Shown here: positions 1 through 5,740 of the stretch, piece by piece
Layout of the letters: each line of letters opens with the position of its first letter
How positions within the stretch are numbered: the stretch's first letter is position 1
DNA from: Oscillospiraceae bacterium
GTDB taxonomy: Bacteria; Bacillota; Clostridia; Oscillospirales; CAG-272
Direction: 5' to 3'
Length of the DNA stretch: 6,533 nt
NCBI GenBank assembly: GCA_015065045.1
Contig: SVRB01000075.1
Span: 1-6,533 of the forward strand
The notes under the pieces: generated by a model
Seen by the model: the letters and a program-made list of their open reading frames with translations, nothing else
The model's database searches: none
Told to the model about the DNA's origin: nothing
Made by a program: the position numbers and the translations under genes

Positions 1-377
1 GAAGCGTAAAAGAGATAACAGGCTTTAAAAACTACGTGTCCATCGATGGCGGTATGCCCGACAACCCGAGATATGCGCTTTATCAGTCACTCTATTCAGT
101 AGTTGTGGCAAACCGAGCAAACGACAATGCCGACTACACCTGCACGATCGCAGGAAGATGCTGTGAAAGCGGCGACCTTATTGCAGAAAACATAAAAATT
201 GCAAAGCCCTGCAGAAACGATACACTTGCAGTTCTCTGTACCGGCGCTTACAACTATTCTATGTCTTCTCACTACAACAGACTTCCCAAGCCCCCCGTTG
301 TTATGGTTTCAAAAGACAAAAAATATCTTGCTGTTGCAAGGGAAACTTATGATGATTTAATGAGGAATGATTTATGA
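1..377 (+). CDS. lysA: Diaminopimelate decarboxylase, C-terminal part (5' end outside window)
   Basis: LysA is a PLP-dependent enzyme that converts meso-diaminopimelate to L-lysine and CO2, the last step of lysine biosynthesis; it also sets how much diaminopimelate is left for peptidoglycan. The reading frame is open from position 3, and about 124 residues are visible. A GTG at 36 lies inside the frame and is not the true start, because conserved family sequence precedes and spans it. Family hallmarks are the SIDGGMPDNPRYALY segment at the start of the C-terminal beta domain, the CESGD motif (the Cys-Glu pair supplied to the partner subunit's active site in the dimer) and the GAYNYSMSSHYNRLPKP segment, which holds the Tyr that contacts PLP. 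The C-terminal RETYDDL is also typical. The stop codon overlaps the next start as ATGA, suggesting translational coupling to the protease gene. The assignment is secure; only the truncation by the window edge limits it. Confidence 0.95.
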   Translation, partial: SVKEITGFKNYVSIDGGMPDNPRYALYQSLYSVVVANRANDNADYTCTIAGRCCESGDLIAENIKIAKPCRNDTLAVLCTGAYNYSMSSHYNRLPKPPVVMVSKDKKYLAVARETYDDLMRNDL

Positions 378-1069
378 TTTCCAGTATACTCTCCGGAAAT
401 TTTGATATTTACAGTTTTCTTCTGCGTATACCGGTAGTACTCTTAGCGCTTTCTATACACGAATATGCGCACGGATACGCCGCATACAAAATGGGAGATC
501 CGACTGCAAAATATTTCGGCAGATTTACGCTTAATCCCGTAAAGCACCTTGATATCATAGGTACTATATGTATGTTTCTGTTCGGGTTTGGTTGGGCTAA
601 GCCCGTCCCCGTAAATGCAAGAAACTTTAATAACCCAAGAAAAGGCATGGCAATTACAGCCTTGGCAGGACCTGTATCAAACGTGCTGTTATCTTTTTTG
701 GGACTTATACTGTACAATACGACTTATTTGATCATGACGCAAACAAGCATAATTTATAATTCAAGTGAGTTTGTACTTAATATTTTTACCGTACTTCTCG
801 TATTTTTCAGTATGTTCCATTATCTTAACTTGTCACTGGCGATATTCAACCTTATCCCCCTCCCTCCTCTCGACGGCTCGAGAATCGCATTCGTATTATT
901 ACCCGACAGACTTTATTTCAATGTTATGAAATATGAGCAGACCATACAGATAATACTTATGGTTTGTTTGTGCTTGGGAATCCTTGATGTGCCGTTGAGG
1001 TTCTTAATTACAAATTTGTCAGACGGTATGCAAAAAATAATTAATTTAGTTATAGGACTGTTTATATGA
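374..1069 (+). CDS. Site-2 protease family (M50) intramembrane zinc metalloprotease
   Basis: This is a 231-residue polytopic membrane protein of the compact M50B/site-2 protease type, predicted to cleave substrates within the membrane. Visible motifs in order are HEYAH at 29-33 (HExxH zinc and catalytic motif, with H29 and H33 as ligands and E30 as base), NPxxHxDxxG at 54-63, GWAKPVPVN at 73-81, AGPVSN at 98-103 and NLIPLPPLDGSR at 159-170, whose D167 is the expected third zinc ligand. Hydrophobic stretches suggest about five to six membrane segments. There is no PDZ or CBS domain, so it is closer to the minimal housekeeping subgroup than to RseP/RasP or SpoIVFB. An AGGA at 363-366 inside lysA serves as ribosome-binding site, and the start overlaps the lysA stop as ATGA. 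Its own stop overlaps the scpA start in the same way. The substrate cannot be deduced; the tight coupling to scpA is suggestive but not evidence of shared function. Confidence 0.93.
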   Translation: MISSILSGNFDIYSFLLRIPVVLLALSIHEYAHGYAAYKMGDPTAKYFGRFTLNPVKHLDIIGTICMFLFGFGWAKPVPVNARNFNNPRKGMAITALAGPVSNVLLSFLGLILYNTTYLIMTQTSIIYNSSEFVLNIFTVLLVFFSMFHYLNLSLAIFNLIPLPPLDGSRIAFVLLPDRLYFNVMKYEQTIQIILMVCLCLGILDVPLRFLITNLSDGMQKIINLVIGLFI

Positions 1070-1824
1070 CCGAAACAAAACCGAAATATAAGCTTGAGGT
1101 ATTCGAAGGCCCTCTTGACCTTTTGCTCTCGCTTATAACAAAAAACAAAATCGATATATGCGATATACCGATATCCCTCATACTCGAACAGTATATGGAA
1201 TACCTGTCCGAGATGGAAAAAATGGATATGGATATCGCAGGGGAGTTTATAACTATGGCATCCGAGCTTATGCTCATAAAAAGCCGTATGCTTTTCCCCA
1301 AGACCGATGATGAAGAACAAGAAGACCCCAGAGCTGCGCTTGCTGCCGCCCTTCTTGAATACAAGAGAGCAAAAGAAGCGGCTGTGCTTCTTAACGGTAT
1401 GTTCTCGGAATTTTCGGGCAGATTTGCTAAGGAAAGCGATACCTTCCCCGTAAGAAAAGACGAACAGCCGACGGATATGGACTCTGAATTGCTTCATAAG
1501 GCTTTTGTAAGACTTATAAACAGAAGCAAGCTCTATTCAGCTCCGCCCGAAAAAGTATTCGCCCCCCTTCTCAGAGGAAGAATGGTTTCCGTATCAGAAA
1601 AGATACTTTCTATCATAAAAAGACTCAGAGTTAAATCAAAGGACACTTTCGATAACCTTATGCTGTTATGCGAAAACCGTTCCGAGCTTGTTGCGTCATT
1701 TATGGCTATTCTTGAGCTTGCAAAGGCAAGAAGGATCGAGCTTGAAGAAAACGATGACGGAGAGCTTTATATTATCTTAAATACACATTCAAACCGAAAG
1801 GCAGTTACAGAAAATGCAGAATGA
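1066..1824 (+). CDS. scpA: Segregation and condensation protein A (kleisin of the SMC complex)
   Basis: ScpA is the kleisin subunit that bridges the head and neck of the SMC dimer and, with ScpB, forms bacterial condensin, which organises and separates newly replicated origins. The 252-residue length is normal for the family. The N-terminal signature FEGPLDLLL is at 13-21, followed by helices with IDICDIPI and the FITMASELMLIKSRMLFP segment, which contact the SMC neck. The acidic middle (DDEEQEDP) leads into a variable ScpB-binding region. A C-terminal winged-helix domain, roughly from 170 (TFDNLMLL to LYIIL), would bind the bottom of the SMC head. The start overlaps the protease stop as ATGA, with AGGA at 1054-1057 as a modest Shine-Dalgarno. 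The 3' end overlaps scpB by 11 bases. No smc gene is present in the window. Long antisense frames here are codon-bias shadows. Confidence 0.96.
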   Translation: MTETKPKYKLEVFEGPLDLLLSLITKNKIDICDIPISLILEQYMEYLSEMEKMDMDIAGEFITMASELMLIKSRMLFPKTDDEEQEDPRAALAAALLEYKRAKEAAVLLNGMFSEFSGRFAKESDTFPVRKDEQPTDMDSELLHKAFVRLINRSKLYSAPPEKVFAPLLRGRMVSVSEKILSIIKRLRVKSKDTFDNLMLLCENRSELVASFMAILELAKARRIELEENDDGELYIILNTHSNRKAVTENAE

Positions 1825-2410
1825 ACTTGATATAACAAAAAAACTCGAGATCATTGAAGCCGTGCTATATGCGGCAGGTCATCCCGTTACATACGAAAAG
1901 CTTGGCGACGTGCTTGAGGTAACACCGTCCGTTGCAAAGGAGCTCGTTTGTATGTATGAGGAAAAATATAATAACAGCGACCTTCCCCGTGGAATTCAGC
2001 TTATCAGATTCGATAAAGCGTGTCAGCTTTGCACAAAGAGCGAATATGAATCTCAGGTAAAGCTTGCGCTTGGCGTTAAGCAAGGCAGAGGCAATCTTTC
2101 AAACTCATCGCTTGAGGTTTTGGCTATAATAGCTTACCATCAGCCTGTAACAAGAGCATACATAGATCAGGTAAGAGGACTTGACAGCTCATATTCCGTT
2201 GCTTTGCTTATGGAAAAGAATCTGATTGAGAAAAAAGGAAGACTTGACGTTCCCGGAAGACCTTCTCTTTACGGAACGACGCTCGACTTTTTGCGTTGCT
2301 TCGGGCTTTCGTCACTCGATCAGCTCCCATCTGTTGAAATGCTGACTTTTGATACCGAAGAAGATAACAAAAACGAAACAGAAAACACTTTAGCTGAAAA
2401 CGAACAGTAA
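1814..2410 (+). CDS. scpB: Segregation and condensation protein B (ScpA partner)
   Basis: ScpB is a dimeric winged-helix protein that wraps the central region of ScpA and stabilises the SMC-ScpAB ring on DNA. The 198 residues contain a first winged helix at about 8-85 (KKLEIIEAVLYAAGHPVT at its start) and a second at about 95-165. The second carries the family signature LEVLAIIAYHQPVTRAYIDQ followed by VRG, and the PGRPSLYGTT turn at 147-156. The last 25 residues are acidic and probably disordered. The start lies inside the end of scpA, an 11-base overlap. The nearest purine-rich element, AAAGG at 1797-1801, is weak and 12 bases away, so translation is probably coupled to scpA. That is a sensible way to keep the two subunits in proportion. 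The ATG at 1821 is out of frame and not an alternative start. Confidence 0.96.
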   Translation: MQNELDITKKLEIIEAVLYAAGHPVTYEKLGDVLEVTPSVAKELVCMYEEKYNNSDLPRGIQLIRFDKACQLCTKSEYESQVKLALGVKQGRGNLSNSSLEVLAIIAYHQPVTRAYIDQVRGLDSSYSVALLMEKNLIEKKGRLDVPGRPSLYGTTLDFLRCFGLSSLDQLPSVEMLTFDTEEDNKNETENTLAENEQ

Positions 2411-2446
2411 TATTTATTTTTATTTTAAAGTTAGGAGGAGAATAAT

Positions 2447-3100
2447 ATGATTTGGCTGATACTGTCAATATTGCTTTTACTTATTATTTTGCTCCTGCAT
2501 TTAAGAGTAAGACTCGCTATACGATACGAAGACGATCTTTCTGTATCTTTGAAAATATTATGCTTTAACATTCCGCTTTTTCCAAAGGTACAAAAGAAAC
2601 TGAAGCACAAAGACTACTCTGTAAAAAAGCTTAGGAAAAGGCAGAAAAAATTAGAAAACAAAAAAGCAAAAAAAGAAAAAAAATCAGCAGAAAAACAACA
2701 GAAGCCAAAAAAAGAACTGAAAAAAACAATAACGGAATCTTTAGAGCTTATAAAAATCGTGCTCGAATACGTAATGCCGCCGTTTGGAAAGTATTTTAAG
2801 CTTGAAATTCTGAAGCTTAAAATAAAAGTAGGCACGTCAGACCCCGCCAAAACTGCCGTAACGTACGGTCTTGTTTCTCAAAGCGTGGCTTATATAATCG
2901 AGCTATTATCTAACATAACCAATGTTGACGTAAAAAAACATAACAGCATACAAGTTTCTGCAGACTTTTTATCTGAGAAAACGGATGCTGATATAAATAT
3001 TATTTTAAATCTCAAGGTATGGCATTCCATTTCACTTGCGTTTAAATTCTGTATGGGATTTTTGAAAACAAGATCAAAAAACACCACAAAACAAAATTAA
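2447..3100 (+). CDS. DUF2953-type membrane-anchored protein with a lysine-rich segment
   Basis: This gene has no known biochemical function. The 217-residue product begins with one hydrophobic helix (about 2-18) and positively charged flanking residues, so it should be a single-pass membrane protein. A short beta-rich stretch (about 21-46) follows. Residues 50-93 are extremely basic (21 lysines in 44 residues), probably a coiled or disordered spacer. The C-terminal part from about 100 contains GTSDPAKTAVTYG (129-141), which resembles the conserved GTGD-A-TA-x-YG signature that I associate with DUF2953. In clostridia such proteins are commonly encoded immediately upstream of ytfJ, as here, which supports the family call and hints at a spore-related envelope role (inference). 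Start choice is secure: a strong AGGAGG at 2433-2438 lies eight bases before the ATG. Adenine runs up to eight long encode the lysine segment. Confidence 0.8.
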   Translation: MIWLILSILLLLIILLLHLRVRLAIRYEDDLSVSLKILCFNIPLFPKVQKKLKHKDYSVKKLRKRQKKLENKKAKKEKKSAEKQQKPKKELKKTITESLELIKIVLEYVMPPFGKYFKLEILKLKIKVGTSDPAKTAVTYGLVSQSVAYIIELLSNITNVDVKKHNSIQVSADFLSEKTDADINIILNLKVWHSISLAFKFCMGFLKTRSKNTTKQN

Positions 3101-3133
3101 GAAAATAAATTCTCGAAAACATAGGAGGATATT

Positions 3134-3541
3134 ATGAATAGCAAACAGAACGATATTATTAAATCAACACTTGACAGCGTTAAGGGTATTGTTGAGGCAA
3201 ACACAGTTATAGGCGAGCCTATAAGCACTCAGAACGGCATTACAATTATTCCCGTTTCAAAGGTATCTCTCGGCTTTGCATCCGGTGGTCTTGACTACGC
3301 TTCAAAGAAAGAACAGACTGCAAAGGATAATAACTTCGGCGGAGGTTCCGGAACCGGTATTTCCGTTACTCCCATGGCTTTCCTTGTAATTAAGCCCGAT
3401 TCTACGGTTGAACTTCTCAATATGACTGTACCCGACACTGCTATAAACAAGATTGCAACTGTTGGAAATATTATAGAAAAGAGCCCTGATATCTTAGAAA
3501 AGATCAAGAACGTTTTTTCAAAAGAAAATAAAGGCGAATAA
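3134..3541 (+). CDS. ytfJ: YtfJ/GerW family sporulation protein
   Basis: The 135-residue protein matches the YtfJ (GerW) spore protein family, found in endospore formers. In Bacillus subtilis the homologue is made in the forespore and is needed for normal response to the germinant L-alanine through the GerA receptor. Recognisable features are the N-terminal helix ending in the VIGEPI segment, then ITIIPVSKVSLGFASGG, a glycine-rich loop FGGGSGTGISVTP, and the AFLVIKPDSTVELL strand pair. The length is typical. There is no signal peptide or membrane helix. An excellent AGGAGG (3123-3128) sits five bases before the ATG, indicating efficient translation. The gene lies 33 bases after the DUF2953 gene and is probably co-transcribed with it. 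I see no convincing forespore-type promoter directly upstream, so expression may be driven from farther up. Confidence 0.93.
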   Translation: MNSKQNDIIKSTLDSVKGIVEANTVIGEPISTQNGITIIPVSKVSLGFASGGLDYASKKEQTAKDNNFGGGSGTGISVTPMAFLVIKPDSTVELLNMTVPDTAINKIATVGNIIEKSPDILEKIKNVFSKENKGE

Positions 3542-3637
3542 TTTATAATTTAACACGTAATTTTTCGAATATACATTACTCCTAAGGCTAATAAATATAT
3601 CAGTAGTATATTTAAACAAAATACGGAGTTATGTATT

Positions 3638-4735
3638 ATGAAAAAAATAATTTGTACAACAATATGTTTTATATTGCTGTTTTGTAATATTGCAGTTGAT
3701 TGTCAGGCAATAAACATATCCGCGCAAAGCGCTATTGTTATGAGCGCCGATAATTCTATTATCGTCTACGAAAAGGATGCGCATACAAGACGCGGTATGG
3801 CAAGTACTACCAAAATTATGACAGCGCTTGTTGCTATAGAAAACTGTCCGCTTGACAAAAATATAAAAATTGCAGATGCTGCCATCGGAGTTGAGGGCTC
3901 ATCAATATATCTTGCTCACGGCGAACAGCTTACTATGGAGCAGTTGCTTTATGCACTTTTACTTCAAAGCGCTAACGATGCCGCAACAGCTATCGCTATT
4001 GAGGTAGGCGGAAGTGTGGAAAATTTTGCAATTATGATGAACGAAAAGGCGAAAGCCTTAGGTCTTTGCAACACCAATTTTACAAATCCGCACGGATTGT
4101 ATGATGATAACCACTATACAACAGCATACGACCTTGCAGTAATTACTGCAAACGCGCTGAAAAATGAAACGTTCAAAAAAATAGTTTCAACAAAAAAAGC
4201 CGTTATTCCATCGAATAAAGACAATGGTTCACGCGTTTTGGTAAACCATAACAAATTGCTTAATTCATATGATGGCGCTATCGGAGTAAAAACAGGCTTT
4301 ACAAAGAAATGCGGAAGATGTCTCGTTTCTGCTGCTGAGAGAAACGGAACGACGATTATTGCAGTAACCCTTAATGCGCCGAGCGACTGGAACGATCACA
4401 CTTCTATGCTTGATATGGGCTTTGAAAATATTATTACACACAGCCTGGCAAATAAAGAAAGCATTAGCTATAACGTCCCCGTTGTCGGCGGAGATAAATC
4501 ATACGTTCCCGTTTACAACACCGAAGAACTGAATTACACATGCAAAAAAGAGGGTTCAACGATAACGAGTGAGCTTTTACTCGATAACTTTCTCTTTGCT
4601 CCGATAAATGCAGGAGAAAAAGTCGGACAAGTTGTGTTCTATGATAACGGCAAGGAAATAGGAAGAATCGATCTTATCACAAAAGATACGGTAAAACAAA
4701 TGACAGTTAAGAAAAAAAGATTTATATTTTTTTAG
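3638..4735 (+). CDS. Secreted D-alanyl-D-alanine carboxypeptidase (low-molecular-weight penicillin-binding protein, S11 family)
   Basis: Serine peptidase that removes the terminal D-Ala from peptidoglycan pentapeptides outside the membrane, limiting cross-linking. The 365-residue protein starts with a signal peptide (MKKI, hydrophobic core, probable cleavage after CQA near residue 24). All three penicillin-binding motifs are present: STTK with nucleophile S56 and K59, SAN at 111-113, and KTG at 218-220 followed by FT. A second, beta-rich domain like the PBP5 C-terminal domain covers roughly 280-355. The extreme C-terminus ends in a basic and aromatic run (KKKRFIFF) and has no long hydrophobic anchor, so membrane attachment would be weak or by a short amphipathic tail. 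Homologues near scpAB/rluB in Bacillus are DacB and DacF, both sporulation-linked; I cannot decide which this is. Ribosome-binding site GGAG at 3625-3628, nine bases from the ATG. An out-of-frame ATG at 3631 opens only an 18-codon frame. Confidence 0.95.
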   Translation: MKKIICTTICFILLFCNIAVDCQAINISAQSAIVMSADNSIIVYEKDAHTRRGMASTTKIMTALVAIENCPLDKNIKIADAAIGVEGSSIYLAHGEQLTMEQLLYALLLQSANDAATAIAIEVGGSVENFAIMMNEKAKALGLCNTNFTNPHGLYDDNHYTTAYDLAVITANALKNETFKKIVSTKKAVIPSNKDNGSRVLVNHNKLLNSYDGAIGVKTGFTKKCGRCLVSAAERNGTTIIAVTLNAPSDWNDHTSMLDMGFENIITHSLANKESISYNVPVVGGDKSYVPVYNTEELNYTCKKEGSTITSELLLDNFLFAPINAGEKVGQVVFYDNGKEIGRIDLITKDTVKQMTVKKKRFIFF

Positions 4736-4750
4736 GAGCTATATATAACT

Positions 4751-5470
4751 ATGGAAGAAATTCGTCTTCAAAAATATATATCTACGATCGGAGTTATGAG
4801 CAGACGCTCTGCCGAAAAGGAGATAGAATCAGGAAAATTTAAGGTAAACGGCGAAACTGCTTTTCTCGGTCAGAAAATTATCCCCGGTAAAGACCGGGTT
4901 ACATATAAGGGAAAGTTGCTTGAAGAAAAAATTCCCGAAAGAAAATGCTATATTATATTAAACAAGCCTCGCGGATACGTAACCACCCTCTCCGATGAAA
5001 AATCAAGAAAGTGTGTCGCTGAGCTTGTTTCCGACGTAAACACAAGAGTGTACCCCGTAGGTAGACTCGATATGGACTCTGAAGGTCTATTACTCTTTAC
5101 AAACGACGGTGAGCTCGCGAACAAGCTTACCCACCCAAAACACAATATTCCGAAAATATACCACGTAAGAGTAAAGGGAGAAATTACCCCTGAGCAGTTA
5201 AAAAAGCTTGGCTCAAAAATGATAATTGACGATTACGAAATACAACCCGTTCAGTGTGATATTATTACAAGAAAAGAAAACTTCACAGTTATAAGAATGG
5301 AGCTTTATGAGGGCCGTAACAGACAGATAAGAAAAATGTGCGAACAGACCGAGCTTGAGGTCGTAAAACTTCAACGCGTTGCAATAGGTAATATTAAGCT
5401 CGGAGATTTAGCTCCGGGTAAATGGCGTAATCTTACTAAATCCCAGATCGAATATTTGAAAAAAGTATAG
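4751..5470 (+). CDS. rluB: Ribosomal large-subunit pseudouridine synthase B
   Basis: RluB isomerises a uridine in domain V of 23S rRNA (U2605 in E. coli numbering) to pseudouridine, in the peptidyl-transferase region. The 239-residue protein has an N-terminal S4 RNA-binding domain (about 3-58, with RLQKYISTIGVMSRRSAEKEI and the KVNG turn) and then the RsuA/RluB/E/F catalytic domain. The NKPRGYVTT motif is at 71-79 and the catalytic signature GRLDMDSEGLLLFTNDGE at 104-121, with D107 the expected catalytic aspartate. The conserved EGRNRQIRKM is at 187-196. Size fits RluB/RsuA in Gram-positives; RluE/F or RsuA specificity cannot be fully excluded, but the neighbourhood (downstream of scpAB and a carboxypeptidase) is that of Bacillus rluB. 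The Shine-Dalgarno AGGAG at 4734-4738 overlaps the upstream stop codon, with a rather long 12-base spacer, pointing to co-expression with the carboxypeptidase. Confidence 0.93.
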   Translation: MEEIRLQKYISTIGVMSRRSAEKEIESGKFKVNGETAFLGQKIIPGKDRVTYKGKLLEEKIPERKCYIILNKPRGYVTTLSDEKSRKCVAELVSDVNTRVYPVGRLDMDSEGLLLFTNDGELANKLTHPKHNIPKIYHVRVKGEITPEQLKKLGSKMIIDDYEIQPVQCDIITRKENFTVIRMELYEGRNRQIRKMCEQTELEVVKLQRVAIGNIKLGDLAPGKWRNLTKSQIEYLKKV

Positions 5471-5480
5471 TTTTTTTAAA

Positions 5481-5510
5481 ATAAGGGAGCAGTTTGCTCC
5501 CTTATCTTTT
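5481..5510 (+). terminator. Intrinsic terminator after rluB
   Basis: A perfect 11-bp inverted repeat (ATAAGGGAGCA at 5481-5491 and TGCTCCCTTAT at 5495-5505) with a three-base loop GTT is followed by TCTTTT. It begins ten bases after the rluB stop and closes the upstream gene block. On the other strand the hairpin is followed by TTTT and then a run of A, so some bidirectional function is possible, but no convergent gene is seen in the window. Confidence 0.93.
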
Positions 5511-5595
5511 GTATATAGACTTTATATTTTCTTTTGTTGTTTTCTAAGCTTATTTACAACCGATATTTACCAAAATATTTATTTCCCAACTCTGC

Positions 5596-5681
5596 TTGGT
5601 AATTTTTGGTAATTATTAACCATATTCGACATATTTTTTTGTAGACTATTTTTAGCCTAAAGGTCTTGCATAAATTGGTAA
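5596..5681. repeat. Repeated TTGGTAA heptamers upstream of spo0A
   Basis: TTGGTAA occurs at 5596-5602, 5606-5612 and 5675-5681. An inverted copy, TTACCAA, is at 5567-5573, and a near copy, ATGGTAA, is at 5685-5691. The first two direct copies start exactly ten bases apart, about one helical turn, and the third lies in the spacer of the candidate spo0A promoter. This is compatible with a multi-site operator for an unidentified regulator, but A/T-rich sequence makes short repeats common. No known binding consensus fits well; a CodY-box comparison at 5601-5615 leaves about five mismatches of fifteen. Confidence 0.4.
5625..5631 (-). promoter_or_regulatory. 0A box (Spo0A~P binding site) upstream of spo0A
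   Basis: TTCGACA on the + strand reads TGTCGAA on the - strand, the exact core of the Spo0A-binding 0A box (TGNCGAA). It lies about 35 bases upstream of the candidate -35 element, at roughly -70 from the expected transcription start, a plausible position for autoregulation of spo0A. Direct autoregulation through 0A boxes is established in Bacillus; here it is inferred from the motif. Confidence 0.65.
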
Positions 5682-5694
5682 ATTATGGTAATAT
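5666..5694 (+). promoter_or_regulatory. Candidate sigma-A-type promoter of spo0A (extended -10)
   Basis: TTGCAT at 5666-5671 and TAATAT at 5689-5694 are separated by exactly 17 bases, and TGG immediately before the -10 gives the extended -10 pattern (TGN). The -35 is weak (three of six matches) and the -10 moderate (four of six), as expected of a regulated promoter. Transcription would start near 5701, leaving a leader of about 40 bases before the ATG at 5741. The region is A/T-rich, so other promoter choices remain possible. Confidence 0.5.
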
Positions 5695-5740
5695 ATATTC
5701 GTAGAAAACAGAAAAACGGAAAACGGAGTGTGTGGTAAAA

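Noticed and set aside
594..606. Palindrome GGGCTAAGCCC inside the protease gene
   Set aside because: No loop to speak of, no flanking T-run, and it encodes the conserved GWAKPVPVN motif; best explained by coding constraint.
913..1497. A 194-codon open frame on the - strand across the end of the protease gene and scpA
   Set aside because: It lies opposite two well-supported genes, its product has no recognisable motif or coherent domain, and it is explained by codon use in scpA. No ribosome-binding site or promoter supports it.
3541..3637. A sporulation-type promoter before the carboxypeptidase gene
   Set aside because: TATAAT at 3544-3549 has no matching -35, and CGAATA at 3566-3571 has no forespore-type -10 at the right distance. 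No pairing was good enough to annotate; there is also no terminator hairpin in this gap.
4883..4898. Perfect 6-bp hairpin CCCGGT-AAAG-ACCGGG inside rluB
   Set aside because: No T-run follows and it lies within the conserved S4-domain coding sequence, so a terminator or regulatory RNA role is unsupported.
5511..5665. Small RNA or short peptide gene between the rluB terminator and spo0A
   Set aside because: Very A/T-rich, with no open frame preceded by a ribosome-binding site, no second terminator and no stable structure visible; only the regulatory motifs listed are supportable.
5661..5685. Sigma-H promoter (AGGTCTT as -35) upstream of spo0A
   Set aside because: The -35 is a poor match and no GAAT-type -10 follows at the required distance, so only the sigma-A-type candidate was kept.
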